A stretch of 5,979 nt of DNA. Origin: JAPLDA01 sp043742705 (GTDB lineage: Bacteria; Bacteroidota; Bacteroidia; AKYH767-A; 2013-40CM-41-45). How positions within the stretch are numbered: the first letter of the stretch is position 1; each line of letters opens with the position of its first letter. Below are positions 5,658 through 5,979 of this stretch, one piece after another. Position numbers and translations under genes: made by a program. Under the pieces are notes generated by a model. That model was not told the DNA's origin, did not search any database, and saw nothing but the letters and a program-made list of their open reading frames with translations. The stretch covers positions 1 through 5,979 of the forward strand of contig JAYTXY010000009.1 of the NCBI GenBank assembly GCA_043742705.1, written 5' to 3'.

Positions 5658-5979
5658 TTACTGGTTGTCATTTCCCTTTTCCGCGTCAGTTGAATCTTTT
5701 TTCTCTTCGTAAATATACTTGATTTCAACAGGTTTTTCAGAGGGAGCGCTGTTGTTGGTAATGTCATCCTGTTTCCAAAACTCATTTTCGGGAAGCACTT
5801 CTTCTTCATCTTCCCAAACATGGACAATAGCTTGAGGTCCTTCTTTACGAAAATAAATTGCGCAAAGTAATCCTGCGATTGACCCAAACAAATGCGATTC
5901 CCACGACACTGTTTGATCCACGGGAAGAATTCCCCACACTAAACTTCCGTAGAGAAAAGTTACGAGCAATGAAATGGCA
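5658..5979 (-). CDS. rhomboid-family intramembrane protease, C-terminal part (cut by window edge)
   Basis: Only the C-terminal part is in the window; the open frame runs through the right edge, so any start inside the window would be false. About 106 residues are visible. The first roughly 45 form two hydrophobic segments (AISLLVTFLYGSLVWGIL, and SHLFGSIAGLLCAIYF ending in a positively charged RK). The second contains WESHLFGSIAG, which matches the last core helix of rhomboid proteases with the catalytic histidine (codon at 5892-5894). The catalytic serine (GxSx) would lie outside the window. The remaining roughly 60 residues are a hydrophilic, acidic tail (EDEEEVLPENEFW, then a Lys/Glu-rich end), presumably cytosolic. 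Rhomboids cleave membrane proteins within their transmembrane helices; the substrate here is unknown. Its stop codon is 5 bp from the adenine deaminase start, suggesting one transcript. Whether the protein is a full active protease cannot be judged without the upstream part. Confidence 0.8.
   Translation of the reverse strand, partial: AISLLVTFLYGSLVWGILPVDQTVSWESHLFGSIAGLLCAIYFRKEGPQAIVHVWEDEEEVLPENEFWKQDDITNNSAPSEKPVEIKYIYEEKKDSTDAEKGNDNQ

Noticed and set aside
5597..5887. Minus-strand open frame of 96 codons overlapping the rhomboid and ade genes
   Set aside because: It lies in another frame of the rhomboid tail and runs into the ade start; it shows no family features, while the rhomboid frame has a clear WESHLFG helix.

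Overview
The window looks like a chromosomal segment of a Bacteroidota bacterium. The grounds are the moderately AT-rich composition, the absence of clear Shine-Dalgarno sequences before most genes, promoter-like TAnnTTTG boxes, the cdd / pdhA / pdhC gene neighbourhood, and an inserted four-helix-bundle (23S rRNA intervening-sequence-type) gene, all of which are common in that phylum. No species can be named from the sequence alone.

Left and middle, plus strand (1-3955): a heptad-repeat leader and putative promoter (1-79) precede cytidine deaminase (cdd, 80-589). A DinB/DUF1572-type protein (611-1141) follows after 21 bp. A 72-bp gap with a good TATCTTTG promoter box leads into the pyruvate dehydrogenase E1-alpha gene (pdhA, 1214-2233). 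The E2 gene (pdhC, 2675-3955) lies downstream. Between them sits a 430-bp insertion-like unit (2238-2667): a four-helix-bundle gene bracketed by 27-bp inverted repeats. Without it, pdhA and pdhC would be about 11 bp apart.

Right, minus strand (4009-5979): a rhomboid-family gene cut by the window edge (5658-5979) is followed after 5 bp by adenine deaminase (ade, 4009-5652). This pair converges on pdhC. The 53-bp convergent gap holds a second heptad array whose units match the pattern of the array at the left edge.

Function: E1-alpha and E2 are two parts of the pyruvate (or related 2-oxoacid) dehydrogenase complex; E1-beta and E3 must be encoded elsewhere. Cdd and Ade are pyrimidine and purine salvage deaminases but belong to different transcription units. 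The most unusual content is (a) the inverted-repeat-bounded four-helix-bundle unit inside the PDH operon, which would give an operon mRNA able to form a long, nearly perfect stem around the inserted gene, and (b) 7-nt-periodic repeats in three of the intergenic regions, with one identical heptamer (GTCGATA) shared by two arrays 4 kb apart.
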